This document shows, one piece after another, positions 9,826 to 18,982 of a stretch of DNA of 35,988 nucleotides. Origin of the DNA: Aliiroseovarius sp. GTDB lineage: Bacteria > Pseudomonadota > Alphaproteobacteria > Rhodobacterales > Rhodobacteraceae. Under the pieces are notes generated by a model. The model was given only the letters and a program-made list of their open reading frames with translations. It was not told the DNA's origin and searched no databases. Both the position numbers and the translations under genes were made by a program. Within the stretch, counting starts at the first letter, position 1; each line of letters begins with the position of its first letter. The stretch spans positions 1 to 35,988 of the forward strand of contig DAOUQO010000005.1 of NCBI GenBank assembly GCA_030625565.1. The letters are read 5' to 3'.

Positions 9826-10196
9826 CAGACAGCTCCGGAATTAGTGTAAAGGATAAAGGACCACACAGCGACAACAGCACTTAAGATCGCGGGTGGTAAG
9901 TGTTTTTGAAAGGGCTGACCAGCCCGATAGTAAATCCAAGCATCATGCGCCGGCCCAATCCCCGTAGCAAAGAACGCAAAGGCAATGATGCCCGGATCTG
10001 CGGTGTACAGCGCGCCGCCCATAAACAAGGCGATAATAACATATCGGTTAACCATGACTTGCGGCAATTGCGCGTCACGATGGGTGGCAAACGCCATGCC
10101 TTTTTCCGGCGAACGCCAGAACAGGAATGCCAGAAAAGTCACCAAGACGGTTAGCAGCCAAGCCAAAATCATCAGGGGTAAAGGCAATGTTAACAT
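9825..10196 (-). CDS. Small multi-helix membrane protein between nuoD and nuoE (unknown)
   Basis: A 123-residue protein with about four hydrophobic segments: residues 1-24, two around 50-82, and one near the C-terminus ending with [10 protein letters not shown]. The frame allows a GTG start at 10202, but the ATG at 10196 is preferred because the GGAAGG-like ribosome-binding site is then about 8 nt away instead of adjacent. It lies 67 nt after nuoD and overlaps the nuoE start by 1 nt, so NuoE translation probably depends on it. I do not recognise the family. It corresponds by position to one of the unassigned reading frames of Rhodobacter-type complex I operons. Confidence 0.75.
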   Translation of the reverse strand: MLTLPLPLMILAWLLTVLVTFLAFLFWRSPEKGMAFATHRDAQLPQVMVNRYVIIALFMGGALYTADPGIIAFAFFATGIGPAHDAWIYYRAGQPFQKHLPPAILSAVVAVWSFILYTNSGAV

Positions 10197-10263
10197 GACC
10201 ACCCCCTTCCCGATTTTGGGGTTTCAGCACCCGGCTGAATATTGATATTAGCAGCGCTGAAGA

Positions 10264-11487
10264 TCACCTGTCGATCTCCCCGAACACAACATCGAGCGAG
10301 CCGATAATGGCTGCGATGTCGGCCAACTGGTGGCCCTTTGAGATATGCTCAATAGCGGCCAAATGCGGGAAACCCGGCGCGCGGATTTTTACGCGGTACG
10401 GCTTGCTTGACCCATCCGAAACCAAGAACACACCGAATTCGCCCTTGGGGGCCTCAACAGCGGTATAGCTTTCGCCGGCAGGCACGTGGAAGCCTTCGGA
10501 ATACAGTTTGAAGTGATGGATCAGGCTTTCCATCGAGGTTTTCATATCGTTGCGTTTTGGCGGGGTCAGTTTGCCGCGCGCAAGCACGTCGCCCTGCCCT
10601 TCGGGGGCACGCAGTTTTTCAATTGCCTGCAACATGATTTTGTTGGATTCCAGCATTTCCGCCATGCGCAGCAAATAGCGATCATAACAGTCGCCGTTTT
10701 TACCCACAGGGATTTTGAAATCAAATTCATCGTACAATTCATAGGGTTGCGAACGCCGCAAATCCCAAGCAAGGCCAGATCCACGCGCCATTACGCCGGA
10801 AAATCCCCAGTCAAGAATGTCTTGTTCAGTCACGACACCAATATCAACGTTGCGCTGTTTGAACACACGGTTTTCCGTCAGCAACCCGTCAAGGTCAGCC
10901 ATGAAATCCGGGAATTTCCCGCACCATGTTTCGATGTCATTAATCAGATCATCAGGTAGATCCTGATGCACGCCACCGGGGCGAAAATACGCGGCGTGCA
11001 GGCGCGCACCGGATGCGCGTTCATAAAATCCCATCAGGATTTCACGTTCCTCAAAGCCCCACGAAACCGGAGTCAGCGCACCAACGTCCAGCGCTTGCGT
11101 TGTGATGTTCAGCAGGTGGTTCAGAATGCGGCCCATTTCCAGATACAAAACCCGGATCAGACTGGCGCGACGGGGCACTTGGGTGCCGGTCATTTTTTCA
11201 ATCGCCAGACACCAGACATGTTCCTGGTTCATCGTGCCCACGTAATCCAGCCGGTCAAAATACGGCAGACATTGCAGGTACGTGCGGCTTTCCATCAGCT
11301 TTTCAGTGCCGCGATGCAGCAGGCCAATATGCGGGTCAGCCCGTTCAACAATTTCGCCGTCCAGCTCAAGAACCATGCGCAAAACGCCGTGGGCGGCTGG
11401 GTGCTGCGGGCCAAAGTTAATGTTGAAATTACGAATGCGCTGCTCGCCGGTCAGCGTGTCAGTGAAATTCTTCGTGCCATCCATCAT
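10264..11487 (-). CDS. nuoD: NADH-quinone oxidoreductase subunit D
   Basis: A 407-residue protein, the 49-kDa-type subunit, which forms the quinone site together with NuoB. Typical stretches are [14 protein letters not shown] (residues 24-37), [14 protein letters not shown] and the C-terminal [12 protein letters not shown]. The histidine of AHGVLR (H33) and the tyrosine of FDRLDYVG (Y82) correspond, by my alignment, to the quinone headgroup ligands known in Thermus and mitochondria. The start could be either of two adjacent ATGs (11487 or 11484). nuoC ends 33 nt upstream. Confidence 0.97.
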   Translation of the reverse strand: MMDGTKNFTDTLTGEQRIRNFNINFGPQHPAAHGVLRMVLELDGEIVERADPHIGLLHRGTEKLMESRTYLQCLPYFDRLDYVGTMNQEHVWCLAIEKMTGTQVPRRASLIRVLYLEMGRILNHLLNITTQALDVGALTPVSWGFEEREILMGFYERASGARLHAAYFRPGGVHQDLPDDLINDIETWCGKFPDFMADLDGLLTENRVFKQRNVDIGVVTEQDILDWGFSGVMARGSGLAWDLRRSQPYELYDEFDFKIPVGKNGDCYDRYLLRMAEMLESNKIMLQAIEKLRAPEGQGDVLARGKLTPPKRNDMKTSMESLIHHFKLYSEGFHVPAGESYTAVEAPKGEFGVFLVSDGSSKPYRVKIRAPGFPHLAAIEHISKGHQLADIAAIIGSLDVVFGEIDR

Positions 11488-11520
11488 GAGCGCACCATCC
11501 TGTCCATCTGCAAGGTCATA

Positions 11521-12132
11521 TTATCCCTTAGCCTCACCGCTTTTTTCATCACCCGGAAGCACATATTCGCCGCCCTCCCATGGGCTCATGAAATCAAACT
11601 GCCGGTAATCCTGCGTCAGGTTAACCGGTTCGTAAATCACGCGCTTTTCCGTTTCGTCATACCGCATTTCGGTATAGCCGGTTGTTGGGAAATCCTTAAG
11701 CAGCGGATGACCACGGAAACCATAATCCGTCAGCAAGCGGCGCAAATCGGCATGGCCGGTAAAGACAATACCGAACATGTCAAAAACTTCGCGTTCGAAC
11801 CAGCCAGCGCTTGGATGCAAGCCGGTGATCGAAGGCATCACATCGCCATCACGCAGCGCGGTTTTTATCCGGATGCGGTGGTTTTGATACATCGACAGGA
11901 AATGGTAAACCAGATCAAAGCGCGCATCACGTGCGGGGTAATCCACCGCCGTAATATCAACCAAGGTTGAAAACTGGCAATTACGATCCGACTTTAGAAA
12001 TTCAACCAAACCAGACAGACAGGCAGGCGGGCAGATGATCGACAGCTCGCCGTTAACAATTTCTGATGAAACCACACAATCGGGGCGCTTTGCCTCGATG
12101 ATATCTGCCAGTTCTTTTAAATGCTCGCTCAT
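11521..12132 (-). CDS. nuoC: NADH-quinone oxidoreductase subunit C
   Basis: A 203-residue protein of the 30-kDa subunit family, which is a structural part of the peripheral arm next to NuoD. The family signature is clear: [20 protein letters not shown], followed by [17 protein letters not shown]. It is separate from NuoD here, unlike the fused NuoCD of E. coli. The gene starts 3 nt after nuoB and precedes nuoD by 33 nt. Confidence 0.98.
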   Translation of the reverse strand: MSEHLKELADIIEAKRPDCVVSSEIVNGELSIICPPACLSGLVEFLKSDRNCQFSTLVDITAVDYPARDARFDLVYHFLSMYQNHRIRIKTALRDGDVMPSITGLHPSAGWFEREVFDMFGIVFTGHADLRRLLTDYGFRGHPLLKDFPTTGYTEMRYDETEKRVIYEPVNLTQDYRQFDFMSPWEGGEYVLPGDEKSGEAKG

Positions 12133-12135
12133 CCC

Positions 12136-12684
12136 CTACCTCACAATCGTGCCGGTGCGGCGTATTTTGCGTTGAAGTTGCAGCAGGCCGTAAACCAGTG
12201 CTTCGGCAGTCGGCGGGCAACCCGGCACATAAACATCAACAGGCACAATGCGGTCACAACCGCGCAGTACCGAATATGAATAATGGTAATAACCACCACC
12301 ATTGGCGCACGAACCCATCGAAATAACATAGCGCGGGTCAGGCATCTGGTCGTAAACCTTGCGCAAAGCAGGCGCCATCTTGTTGGTGACAGTACCGGCC
12401 ACGATCATCAGGTCAGACTGGCGCGGGGACGCACGCGGCGCGGTCCCGAAGCGTTCAATATCATAGCGCGGCGTTGCGGCATGCATCATTTCAACCGCGC
12501 AACACGCCAGACCAAAGGTCATCCAGTGCAGCGAACCCGTGCGGGCCCAGTTGATAATATCGTCCGTGGTGGTCAGCAAGAAACCCTTGTCGGCCAGCTG
12601 ATCGGAAATCATGCGCGTCGCAACCTCGCGGTCGCCACCGGCGGTGTTTGCCCCGGTCTGGACGCCCTCAGTAATCATTCCCAT
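12136..12684 (-). CDS. nuoB: NADH-quinone oxidoreductase subunit B
   Basis: A 182-residue protein (PSST type) that holds the terminal [4Fe-4S] cluster N2, the direct electron donor to quinone. The ligands are the tandem cysteines C61 and C62 ([11 protein letters not shown]), C126 (MGSCANGGG) and C156 ([10 protein letters not shown]). The frame is open to 12705, but the start at 12684 is chosen because AAGGAG lies 7 nt upstream; that site is inside the end of nuoA, and the two genes overlap by 10 nt. The short N-terminal extension before DREVATRM is variable in this family. Confidence 0.97.
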   Translation of the reverse strand: MGMITEGVQTGANTAGGDREVATRMISDQLADKGFLLTTTDDIINWARTGSLHWMTFGLACCAVEMMHAATPRYDIERFGTAPRASPRQSDLMIVAGTVTNKMAPALRKVYDQMPDPRYVISMGSCANGGGYYHYSYSVLRGCDRIVPVDVYVPGCPPTAEALVYGLLQLQRKIRRTGTIVR

Positions 12685-13040
12685 TCCAAGGCTCCTTTTT
12701 TCCACTCATAGGCGAACCCTATGGTCAGAACTGCCAAAAACACCATCATCGACCAAAAACCGATCAACCCGACATCCTTGAACGCAACCGCCCATGGAAA
12801 CAGAAACGCGATTTCCAGATCGAAAATGATGAACAGGATTGCGACCAAATAGAATCGCACATCGAATTTCATCCGCGCATCATCAAATGCATTGAACCCA
12901 CATTCATAGGCTGAATTTTTTTCGGGGTCAGGATTGCGCACCGCCAAAACTGCGGCAGCAACGATAAAAACAAGGCCAAGGGCAATCGCAAGGCCAAGGA
13001 AAATAACGAGGGGAAGGTAGTTTCGAAGAAGTTCGTCCAC
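12675..13040 (-). CDS. nuoA: NADH-quinone oxidoreductase subunit A (GTG start)
   Basis: A 121-residue membrane protein (ND3 type), the first gene of the operon. Three helices are predicted. The loop cysteine C47 in AYECGF corresponds to the ND3 cysteine that marks the active/deactive state in mitochondria, and the membrane acidic pair D74 and E76 ([12 protein letters not shown]) is conserved. The start codon is GTG at 13040 with AAGGAG 5 nt upstream; the family N-terminus ([10 protein letters not shown]) begins directly after it. The last codons contain the nuoB ribosome-binding site. Confidence 0.97.
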   Translation of the reverse strand: MDELLRNYLPLVIFLGLAIALGLVFIVAAAVLAVRNPDPEKNSAYECGFNAFDDARMKFDVRFYLVAILFIIFDLEIAFLFPWAVAFKDVGLIGFWSMMVFLAVLTIGFAYEWKKGALEWE

Positions 13041-13086
13041 GCTGGCTCCTTTTCATGCGACGTTTGCGCACATATATAGCTCTGTT

Positions 13087-13114
13087 GGCGGTTTAACGCC
13101 GCCCTGCGGCAGGG
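13087..13114 (-). other. Overlapping stem-loops in the nuoA leader
   Basis: Two short GC-rich inverted repeats lie side by side: a 5-bp stem GGCGG/CCGCC with a 7-nt loop (13087-13103) and a 5-bp stem CCCTG/CAGGG with a 3-nt loop (13102-13114). They share two bases, so the folds exclude each other. No T-run follows in the minus direction. They would lie in the 5' untranslated region of the nuo mRNA if transcription starts near 13150. Confidence 0.35.
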
Positions 13115-13156
13115 TCAACAGAACCAGCTAAGGAATCCTGCTTTACTGTATGTTTT

Positions 13157-13162
13157 TGTATA
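13157..13162 (-). promoter_or_regulatory. Putative -10 element of the nuo promoter
   Basis: The minus strand reads TATACA here, close to the TATAAT consensus. No good -35 hexamer lies 17 nt upstream; that position overlaps the edge of the FNR-type box, as expected for an activator-dependent (class II) promoter. With a start site near 13150 the box would be centred at about -38 to -41. Confidence 0.45.
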
Positions 13163-13181
13163 CCGTCCGCCCCTTTGGGGT

Positions 13182-13195
13182 TTGACCTAGATCAA
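13182..13195. promoter_or_regulatory. FNR/FnrL-type binding site upstream of nuoA
   Basis: The minus strand reads TTGATCTAGGTCAA, which matches the FNR consensus TTGAT-N4-ATCAA at nine of ten defined positions and the two-fold symmetry expected of FNR/FnrL sites in Rhodobacterales. It is 142-155 nt before the nuoA start codon and just downstream of the stop of the enoyl-CoA hydratase gene, so nuo is the only operon it can serve in the downstream direction. Oxygen-responsive control of complex I is therefore likely; other FNR/CRP-family proteins (such as NO sensors) bind similar sequences. Confidence 0.65.
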
Positions 13196-13248
13196 CTTTG
13201 CCAAAATCCAGCCCTAAAACCGTGTATAAGCCGGTATTTTACGAACCG

Positions 13249-14031
13249 TTACGCCATGCGGGGGGGGCGTTTTTCAAAGAAGGCGGAAATGCCCTCGTGC
13301 GCCTCGTCACTATCCCAGCGCGTTGATAGCGCATCAATGGTATCATCAATTATAGCATCGGTTATTGGCGGGCCCAACCGGCGCACCAGCGCCTTGGCTT
13401 CGGCCACCGCGCCGGGGGCGCAGGCCAGATAAGGTGCAATCTCGGCCTCAATCGCATCATCCAGATCAGCCGCAGTTACAGCCTTGGCCAACAGCCCCAA
13501 AGTCACGGCCTCATCCGCCTCAAAAACACGTGATGACATGAATACGCGACGCGCCATCGCTTCGCCCATCCGCGCCATTACATAAGGGCCAATCGTTGCC
13601 GGAATTATCCCCAGCCGGGTTTCCGTCAGGCCAAATTTTGCCCCCTGCACGCCAATGGCAACATCGCAAACAGCCATCATGCCAACACCGCCGCCAAAGG
13701 CCTGACCTTGCACGCAACCAATCAATGGTTTTTCTATTTCATTCAACGCCTTAAGCATCTCGGCCAACTTGCGAGCCTCGGCTTTACGCGTAGCCTTGTC
13801 GGCTTGCATCTGTGTCTGCATCCAGCGCAAATCACCTCCAGCACAAAAGCTTTTGCCAGCGCCTGTCAGAACCACAACCCGCACCGCATCATCGCGCCCC
13901 AGCTGGCCTGCCGCCTGTGTCAGTTCAGCAATCATTTGCGCAGACAAAACATTATGTTTTTCCGGACGTGACAACGTCAGCGTTGCAACCCCACGCTTAT
14001 CCAAAGCAATCTTTATTGTCTCGAAACTCAT
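13249..14031 (-). CDS. liuC: Enoyl-CoA hydratase/isomerase, probably 3-methylglutaconyl-CoA hydratase
   Basis: A 260-residue crotonase-fold protein. Oxyanion-hole segments are SFCAGGDLRWMQ (about residues 61-72) and GQAFGGGVGMMAVCD (109-123). The distal catalytic glutamate is present (E137 in GLTETRLGIIPATI), while the residue usually occupied by the first catalytic glutamate, in GGG-x-E, is glycine here (G117); the LiuC enzymes that I recall from Pseudomonas share this pattern. It is the last gene of the leucine-degradation operon and overlaps the HMG-CoA lyase gene by 4 nt (ATGA), which supports hydration of 3-methylglutaconyl-CoA to HMG-CoA as its step. The substrate is inferred from context. 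Confidence 0.85.
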   Translation of the reverse strand: MSFETIKIALDKRGVATLTLSRPEKHNVLSAQMIAELTQAAGQLGRDDAVRVVVLTGAGKSFCAGGDLRWMQTQMQADKATRKAEARKLAEMLKALNEIEKPLIGCVQGQAFGGGVGMMAVCDVAIGVQGAKFGLTETRLGIIPATIGPYVMARMGEAMARRVFMSSRVFEADEAVTLGLLAKAVTAADLDDAIEAEIAPYLACAPGAVAEAKALVRRLGPPITDAIIDDTIDALSTRWDSDEAHEGISAFFEKRPPRMA

Positions 14032-14888
14032 GCAGTTTCCTTTCGCATATTCTGTGCCAGTTTGGCAGCCTTTATCAGCACATCACGGTCAAGCCCGGTC
14101 TTATATCCCAAGGCCGTGACATGATCATGCACCGCTTCGCTGGCAACATTGCCCGCAGCACCGGGCGCATAGGGGCAACCACCAAGGCCACCAACCGCCG
14201 CATCAAACACCCGCAGCCCTTTTTCCAGTGAAACAGTGATGTTTTCCAGCGCCAAACCGCGTGTATTATGAAAATGCCCTGCCAATGGACGCCCGTTTGC
14301 AACTTGCAAAACCGCGTCCAGCATAGCGGCAATTGTTTCGGGTGTGCCTTGGCCGATTGTATCGCCCAAACTGACCTCATAACACCCCATATCAAACAGT
14401 CGCTCAGCCACATGTGCCACCTGTTCAGGGGATATCTGGCCGTCATAAGGGCAGTCGGTTATGCAGGAAATATACCCCCTAACTTTCATATTTAGTGCAT
14501 TTGCTGCCGCAGATACCGGTAAAAACCGCTCTAAACTTTCACTTATCGAACAATTTATATTCTTCTGGCTAAAGCCTTCGCTGGCCGACCCAAATATTGC
14601 TATTTCGTCGGCTTTGGCTGCCACTGCCCGTTCAAACCCCTTCATATTTGGCGTTAACGCTGCATATGATACGGCCCTGTTGCGCTGGATTCCGGCCAGA
14701 ACCTCGGCCCCGTCAGCCATTTGCGGCACCCATTTTGGCGACACAAAGGACGCCACTTCGATACGCGAAAACCCTGCGCTACTGAGCAAATCAACCAAGG
14801 CGATTTTTTCGGCGGCCGGAATCATCCGTGCCTCGTTTTGCAGCCCGTCACGCGGGCCTACCTCAAAGATTTCGACGTAATCAGTCAT
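14028..14888 (-). CDS. mvaB: Hydroxymethylglutaryl-CoA lyase
   Basis: A 286-residue TIM-barrel enzyme that splits HMG-CoA into acetoacetate and acetyl-CoA, the last step of leucine degradation. Motifs are the N-terminal EVGPRDGLQNE with R13 and D14 in the active site, metal ligands in GHFHNTRG (H205, H207), and the signature GGLGGCPYAPGAAGN with the mobile-loop cysteine C238. The family commonly has HFHDT; the asparagine at 208 is a minor variation. It overlaps the genes on both sides by 4 nt (ATGA), so the operon is translationally coupled. liuE is an alternative symbol. Confidence 0.95.
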   Translation of the reverse strand: MTDYVEIFEVGPRDGLQNEARMIPAAEKIALVDLLSSAGFSRIEVASFVSPKWVPQMADGAEVLAGIQRNRAVSYAALTPNMKGFERAVAAKADEIAIFGSASEGFSQKNINCSISESLERFLPVSAAANALNMKVRGYISCITDCPYDGQISPEQVAHVAERLFDMGCYEVSLGDTIGQGTPETIAAMLDAVLQVANGRPLAGHFHNTRGLALENITVSLEKGLRVFDAAVGGLGGCPYAPGAAGNVASEAVHDHVTALGYKTGLDRDVLIKAAKLAQNMRKETA

Positions 14889-16825
14889 TGTTCGTCTTCT
14901 TCGTCTTCCAACTGTATCAAGGGCGCGCCCGCCTCGACCTGATTACCAGATGCAATCAGCACCTCGGCGACAATTCCGTCGCGCGCCGCTGTAAGTGCGT
15001 GTTCCATTTTCATTGCCTCCAGTACCACAAGGCGTTCGCCTTCCGCCACGGCCTGACCGGGGGCGCAAAGCACATCACGCACAAGCCCCGGCATCGGTGC
15101 AACAATAATACCGGCCCCGACCAAACTGCCATTGGCATTGGCCAGCGGGTCAATAATATCAAAAACCATTCCGGCATTGGTAAACAACGTGACGCTATCA
15201 TTATTAATTGCAAAAGACGGGGCGCGCATCCCACCAATTTCCCATTGCCCATGCCGGAAATACGCTGTGATTTTCGTGTCTTCAATTGTCAAAATATGTT
15301 TGTCTGAATTGAGGGTTTTTATTTTAATTTCAAACACTTCATCTTCATGCCCAAGGTGAATTTCCTGCTCTAATGCAGTCCAGATATGAAATCCTGAACC
15401 CTGCCTGTCCAACAATTTTGTTACGGCCAAGGCCGCCATGGCCTTATGCGCCAAGGTGGGGGGGGTGGCCGCCGAAAGCGCGACCAGATCGCGCGCAATC
15501 AGCCCGGTATCAACCGCACCAGCGGCAAAACCATCATGGCGGCTCAGCGCGCTTAGAAACCCCAGATTTGTGACAAGCCCCGCAACCTTGGTCTGCTCCA
15601 AAGCAGTGGAGAGCTGGCGCAAAGCGGTGGCGCGGGTTGGCCCATGCACAGTTATTTTTGCAATCATCGGGTCATAAAACGGCGTGATCGTATCCCCATT
15701 ACGCACGCCGGTATCCGCGCGAATTCCGGCGGGGAATGTCAGATGCGTCAGCGTCCCGGTTGCAGGCAAAAAACCGGCGGGAACATTTTCCGCATAAAGG
15801 CGCGCCTCGAATGCATGACCCTTCAGCGATATTTCATCCTGCACCAACGGCAGGCTTTCACCCGATGCAACCCGCAGCTGCCATTCGACCAGATCAATAC
15901 CGGTCACGGCCTCGGTGGCCGGATGTTCAACCTGTAGGCGGGTATTCATTTCCATGAACCAAAACCGGTCAGGGCGCAGCCCGTCTGATGCATCCACGAT
16001 AAATTCAACCGTGCCCGCCCCCGCATAGCCAATCGCGCGCGCGGCAGCGACGGCGGCGGCCCCCATAGCGGCGCGCATCTCGTCGGTCATGCCCGGCGCG
16101 GGTGCTTCTTCGATTACCTTTTGATGGCGGCGCTGCAAGGAACAGTCACGTTCAAACAAATGCACCGCATCGGTGCCATCGCCAAAGACCTGCATTTCAA
16201 TATGACGCGGCATCTGAATGTATTTTTCAACCAACACATCATCATTGCCAAAGCCAGTGCGCGCCTCGGCGCGGGCAGAAGCAAGAGCGGTGGAAAAATC
16301 ACTGGAGGCCTCAACCATCCGCATACCTTTACCACCACCACCGGCGACAGCTTTGATCAAAACTGGATACCCTATCTTGTTGGCTTCATTATATAAAACA
16401 TCATCATCTTGATCGGATCCGTGGTACCCCGGCACCACAGGAACGCCTGCCTTTTCCATCAAAACCTTAGCGGCATCTTTCAGCCCCATCGCCCGAATTG
16501 CATCAGAGGATGGGCCAATAAAGACCAAACCGGCGGCCTCAACCGCCTGAACAAATTCAGGATTTTCCGACAGAAAACCATAGCCCGGGTGGATGGCCTG
16601 CGCGCCGGTATCCAGCGCCGCCTGAATGATCACATCACCGCGCAAATAACTGTCAGCCGGAGCTGACCCGCCGATATGAACGCCTTGATCGGCCAGCACA
16701 ACATGACGCGCGCCCGCGTCGGCATCCGAATAAACCGCAACAGTTTCAACGCCCAGCTTGCGTGCTGTTTCCATGATCCGGCAGGCAATTTCGCCCCGGT
16801 TTGCAATCAGAACTTTCTGAAACAT
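14885..16825 (-). CDS. liuD: Methylcrotonyl-CoA carboxylase, alpha (biotin carboxylase/biotin carrier) subunit
   Basis: A 646-residue biotin-dependent carboxylase subunit. The N-terminal biotin carboxylase domain begins MFQKVLIANRGEIACRI and has the ATP-grasp glycine loop (AVAGGGGKGMR) and ERDCSLQRRHQKVIEEAP. The C-terminal biotin carrier domain has the AMKMEH motif with the lysine to be biotinylated at K606. The protein could in principle be a propionyl- or acetyl-CoA carboxylase subunit; the adjacent isovaleryl-CoA dehydrogenase, beta subunit and HMG-CoA lyase make 3-methylcrotonyl-CoA the likely substrate. Its start overlaps the stop of the nuclease-like gene (TAATG). Confidence 0.95.
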   Translation of the reverse strand: MFQKVLIANRGEIACRIMETARKLGVETVAVYSDADAGARHVVLADQGVHIGGSAPADSYLRGDVIIQAALDTGAQAIHPGYGFLSENPEFVQAVEAAGLVFIGPSSDAIRAMGLKDAAKVLMEKAGVPVVPGYHGSDQDDDVLYNEANKIGYPVLIKAVAGGGGKGMRMVEASSDFSTALASARAEARTGFGNDDVLVEKYIQMPRHIEMQVFGDGTDAVHLFERDCSLQRRHQKVIEEAPAPGMTDEMRAAMGAAAVAAARAIGYAGAGTVEFIVDASDGLRPDRFWFMEMNTRLQVEHPATEAVTGIDLVEWQLRVASGESLPLVQDEISLKGHAFEARLYAENVPAGFLPATGTLTHLTFPAGIRADTGVRNGDTITPFYDPMIAKITVHGPTRATALRQLSTALEQTKVAGLVTNLGFLSALSRHDGFAAGAVDTGLIARDLVALSAATPPTLAHKAMAALAVTKLLDRQGSGFHIWTALEQEIHLGHEDEVFEIKIKTLNSDKHILTIEDTKITAYFRHGQWEIGGMRAPSFAINNDSVTLFTNAGMVFDIIDPLANANGSLVGAGIIVAPMPGLVRDVLCAPGQAVAEGERLVVLEAMKMEHALTAARDGIVAEVLIASGNQVEAGAPLIQLEDEEDEQ

Positions 16826-17376
16826 TAGGTATTTCCCCTGCTACGTAGTTTTTGACACCAATTAATTCGACGCCCACCTGTATATGGTACGGCTAGGCCT
16901 GCATTAATCATGGTTTCGCTTATGTTAATATGGTCGAATTCAAGGCGTATAAGTGCGCGCGAATACCGATCCTTCCCCCGAACATAGACAGAAACATGCC
17001 GAGCGGTCCAAAGCTTCCACCGAAGGTAAAACGTCGCCCGCACAGCCATCACAGCCTCACTAAAACAACCCGGTGAAAACAATTCCGGCGTGTCGTAACC
17101 GATAATGCGCGCACGGTCCGGGATTTGGGGCCCACACGATACTTTCACCGTGTCACCGTCAGTAATTTGCCAAACTTTGCACCCGTCAGACGGGGTTAAG
17201 AATCCTTTTACAGCATCAATTATCGGCGCAAAGGCGACAAGAATAACAAACAATAATACCAGCCATTTACCAAGGTGAAGCTGCCTGTGCGGCTTCTTAT
17301 GGGGGGGCAATCCCATACCCCATTTGGGTGGGCTGCGACGATCACGGCTAAATGGAACAACGTTTTTCTTCCCCAT
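16825..17376 (-). CDS. Membrane-anchored thermonuclease (SNase-like) protein inside the liu operon
   Basis: A 183-residue protein with a basic N-terminus, one membrane helix (about residues 36-52, GKWLVLLFVILVAFAPI) and a staphylococcal-nuclease-like domain. The residues equivalent to the catalytic set appear intact: D75 in TDGDTVKV, R90 and D95/E98 in RIIGYDTPEL, and R140 in KDRYSRALI. The start at 17376 is chosen because the longer frame would run into the carboxylase beta gene; AGGA lies about 6 nt upstream. It begins 1 nt after the beta subunit and overlaps the alpha subunit start by 1 nt. A link to leucine catabolism is not obvious; it may be a passenger in the operon. Confidence 0.85.
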   Translation of the reverse strand: MGKKNVVPFSRDRRSPPKWGMGLPPHKKPHRQLHLGKWLVLLFVILVAFAPIIDAVKGFLTPSDGCKVWQITDGDTVKVSCGPQIPDRARIIGYDTPELFSPGCFSEAVMAVRATFYLRWKLWTARHVSVYVRGKDRYSRALIRLEFDHINISETMINAGLAVPYTGGRRINWCQKLRSRGNT

Positions 17377-17377
17377 A

Positions 17378-18982
17378 TTACATCCTGAACAGGCCAAATT
17401 TTGTTGGCTCGATAGGGGCATTCAGGGCAGCACTTAGGCTGTAATGCAGCACATCGCGGGTTTGTCGCGGATCGATTATGCCGTCATCCCAAAGCCGCGC
17501 GCTGCCATAAAGCGGATGGCTTTGCGTGGCGAACATATCAAGGGTTGGCTGTTTGAATTCGGCCTCGGCGTCAGACGACCATGTGCCGCCATCGCGTTCA
17601 ATTGCGTCGCGTTTTACCGTGGCCAAAACGCCCGCCGCCTGTTCGCCCCCCATCACCGCGACCGAGCTGTTGGACCATGCCCACAAAAAACGCGGGCTAT
17701 AGGCGCGCCCTGCCATGCCGTAATTTCCGGCCCCGTTCGAGGCCCCTATCATCATGGTGATTTTCGGCACATTGGTCGAAGCAACTGCAGTGACCATTTT
17801 GGCGCCGTGGCGGGCAATACCGGAATGTTCGGCCTGTCGCCCCACCATGAAACCGGTGATGTTTTGTAAGAAAATCAACGGGATATTGCGCTGACTGCAT
17901 AACTCAACGAAATGCGCGCCCTTGGCAGCGCTGTCGGCAAACATCACGCCATTATTGGCGACAATGCCCACGGGGATACCCATGATATGGGCAAAACCAG
18001 TCACTAAAGTTTCGCCAAAACGCGGCTTGAATTCGTCAAAGTATGAGGCATCTACGACGCGCATTATCACCTCGCGCACATCATATGGCGTGCGATTGTC
18101 CGGCGGCACGATGCCTAGTAATTCTTCGGGATCATAGGCAGGACCCTCGGGCGTTTGCAGCTGTACAGATGATGGTTTTGCGCGGTTCAGAAACTTGATC
18201 GAACGCCGCGCAAGTGCCAAAGCATGGGCATCATCATCGGCCAGATAATCGGCCACACCCGACAGTCGGGTATGCACATCACCGCCGCCAAGTTCTTCGG
18301 CAGAAATGACTTCGCCAGTGGCGGCCTTGACCAAAGGTGGGCCTGCAAGAAATATAGTCCCTTGTTCTTTAACGATAATTGCCACATCCGACATGGCAGG
18401 CACATACGCCCCACCAGCGGTGCATGACCCCATGACCACACCAATTTGGGGGATGCCTTTGGCGCTCATCCGGGCTTGGTTATAGAAAATCCGGCCAAAA
18501 TGGTCGCGGTCGGGAAATACTTCGTCTTGGTTAGGCAGGTTGGCCCCACCACTATCAACCAGATAGACGCAAGGCAGGTGGCATTCTTCGGCAATTTCCT
18601 GAGCGCGCAGGTGTTTTTTCACGGTCATTGGCAGATATGTGCCACCCTTGACGGTGGCATCATTCGCGATAACCATCACATCTTGGCCGTGCACCTGCCC
18701 GACGCCCGCAATGATCCCTGCCGAGGGCGCGACCCCGCCATAAAGCCCGTGCGCGGCGGTTGCGCCAACCTCAAGAAACGGACTACCGGCATCCAGCAAA
18801 TTCGCCACGCGATCACGTGGCAGCATTTTACCGCGCCCAAGGTGACGCTTGCGCGACCCTTCACTGCCCCCCAAGGCAGCGTTTTTTGCAACAGATGCGA
18901 CTTCATCCAGACGCTCCAGATGTTTTTCACGGTTTTCACGCGCCGCATCGGTCCCCGTAATAAAGTTACTTGAAAGCTTCAT
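17378..18982 (-). CDS. liuB: Methylcrotonyl-CoA carboxylase, beta (carboxyltransferase) subunit
   Basis: A 534-residue carboxyltransferase of the crotonase superfamily, the usual length for this subunit. It transfers CO2 from biotin on the alpha subunit to 3-methylcrotonyl-CoA. Features include [14 protein letters not shown] near the N-terminus, the [17 protein letters not shown] stretch typical of methylcrotonyl-CoA carboxylases, [15 protein letters not shown], and the C-terminal carboxyltransferase segments NITGFMVG and [16 protein letters not shown]. Its ATG overlaps the stop of the isovaleryl-CoA dehydrogenase gene (TAATG). The separation from the alpha subunit by the nuclease-like gene is the only oddity. 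Confidence 0.96.
   Translation of the reverse strand: MKLSSNFITGTDAARENREKHLERLDEVASVAKNAALGGSEGSRKRHLGRGKMLPRDRVANLLDAGSPFLEVGATAAHGLYGGVAPSAGIIAGVGQVHGQDVMVIANDATVKGGTYLPMTVKKHLRAQEIAEECHLPCVYLVDSGGANLPNQDEVFPDRDHFGRIFYNQARMSAKGIPQIGVVMGSCTAGGAYVPAMSDVAIIVKEQGTIFLAGPPLVKAATGEVISAEELGGGDVHTRLSGVADYLADDDAHALALARRSIKFLNRAKPSSVQLQTPEGPAYDPEELLGIVPPDNRTPYDVREVIMRVVDASYFDEFKPRFGETLVTGFAHIMGIPVGIVANNGVMFADSAAKGAHFVELCSQRNIPLIFLQNITGFMVGRQAEHSGIARHGAKMVTAVASTNVPKITMMIGASNGAGNYGMAGRAYSPRFLWAWSNSSVAVMGGEQAAGVLATVKRDAIERDGGTWSSDAEAEFKQPTLDMFATQSHPLYGSARLWDDGIIDPRQTRDVLHYSLSAALNAPIEPTKFGLFRM

Noticed and set aside
10966-11970. Plus-strand reading frame (334 codons) across nuoD and nuoC
   Set aside because: It crosses two secure genes on the other strand and shows no protein features.
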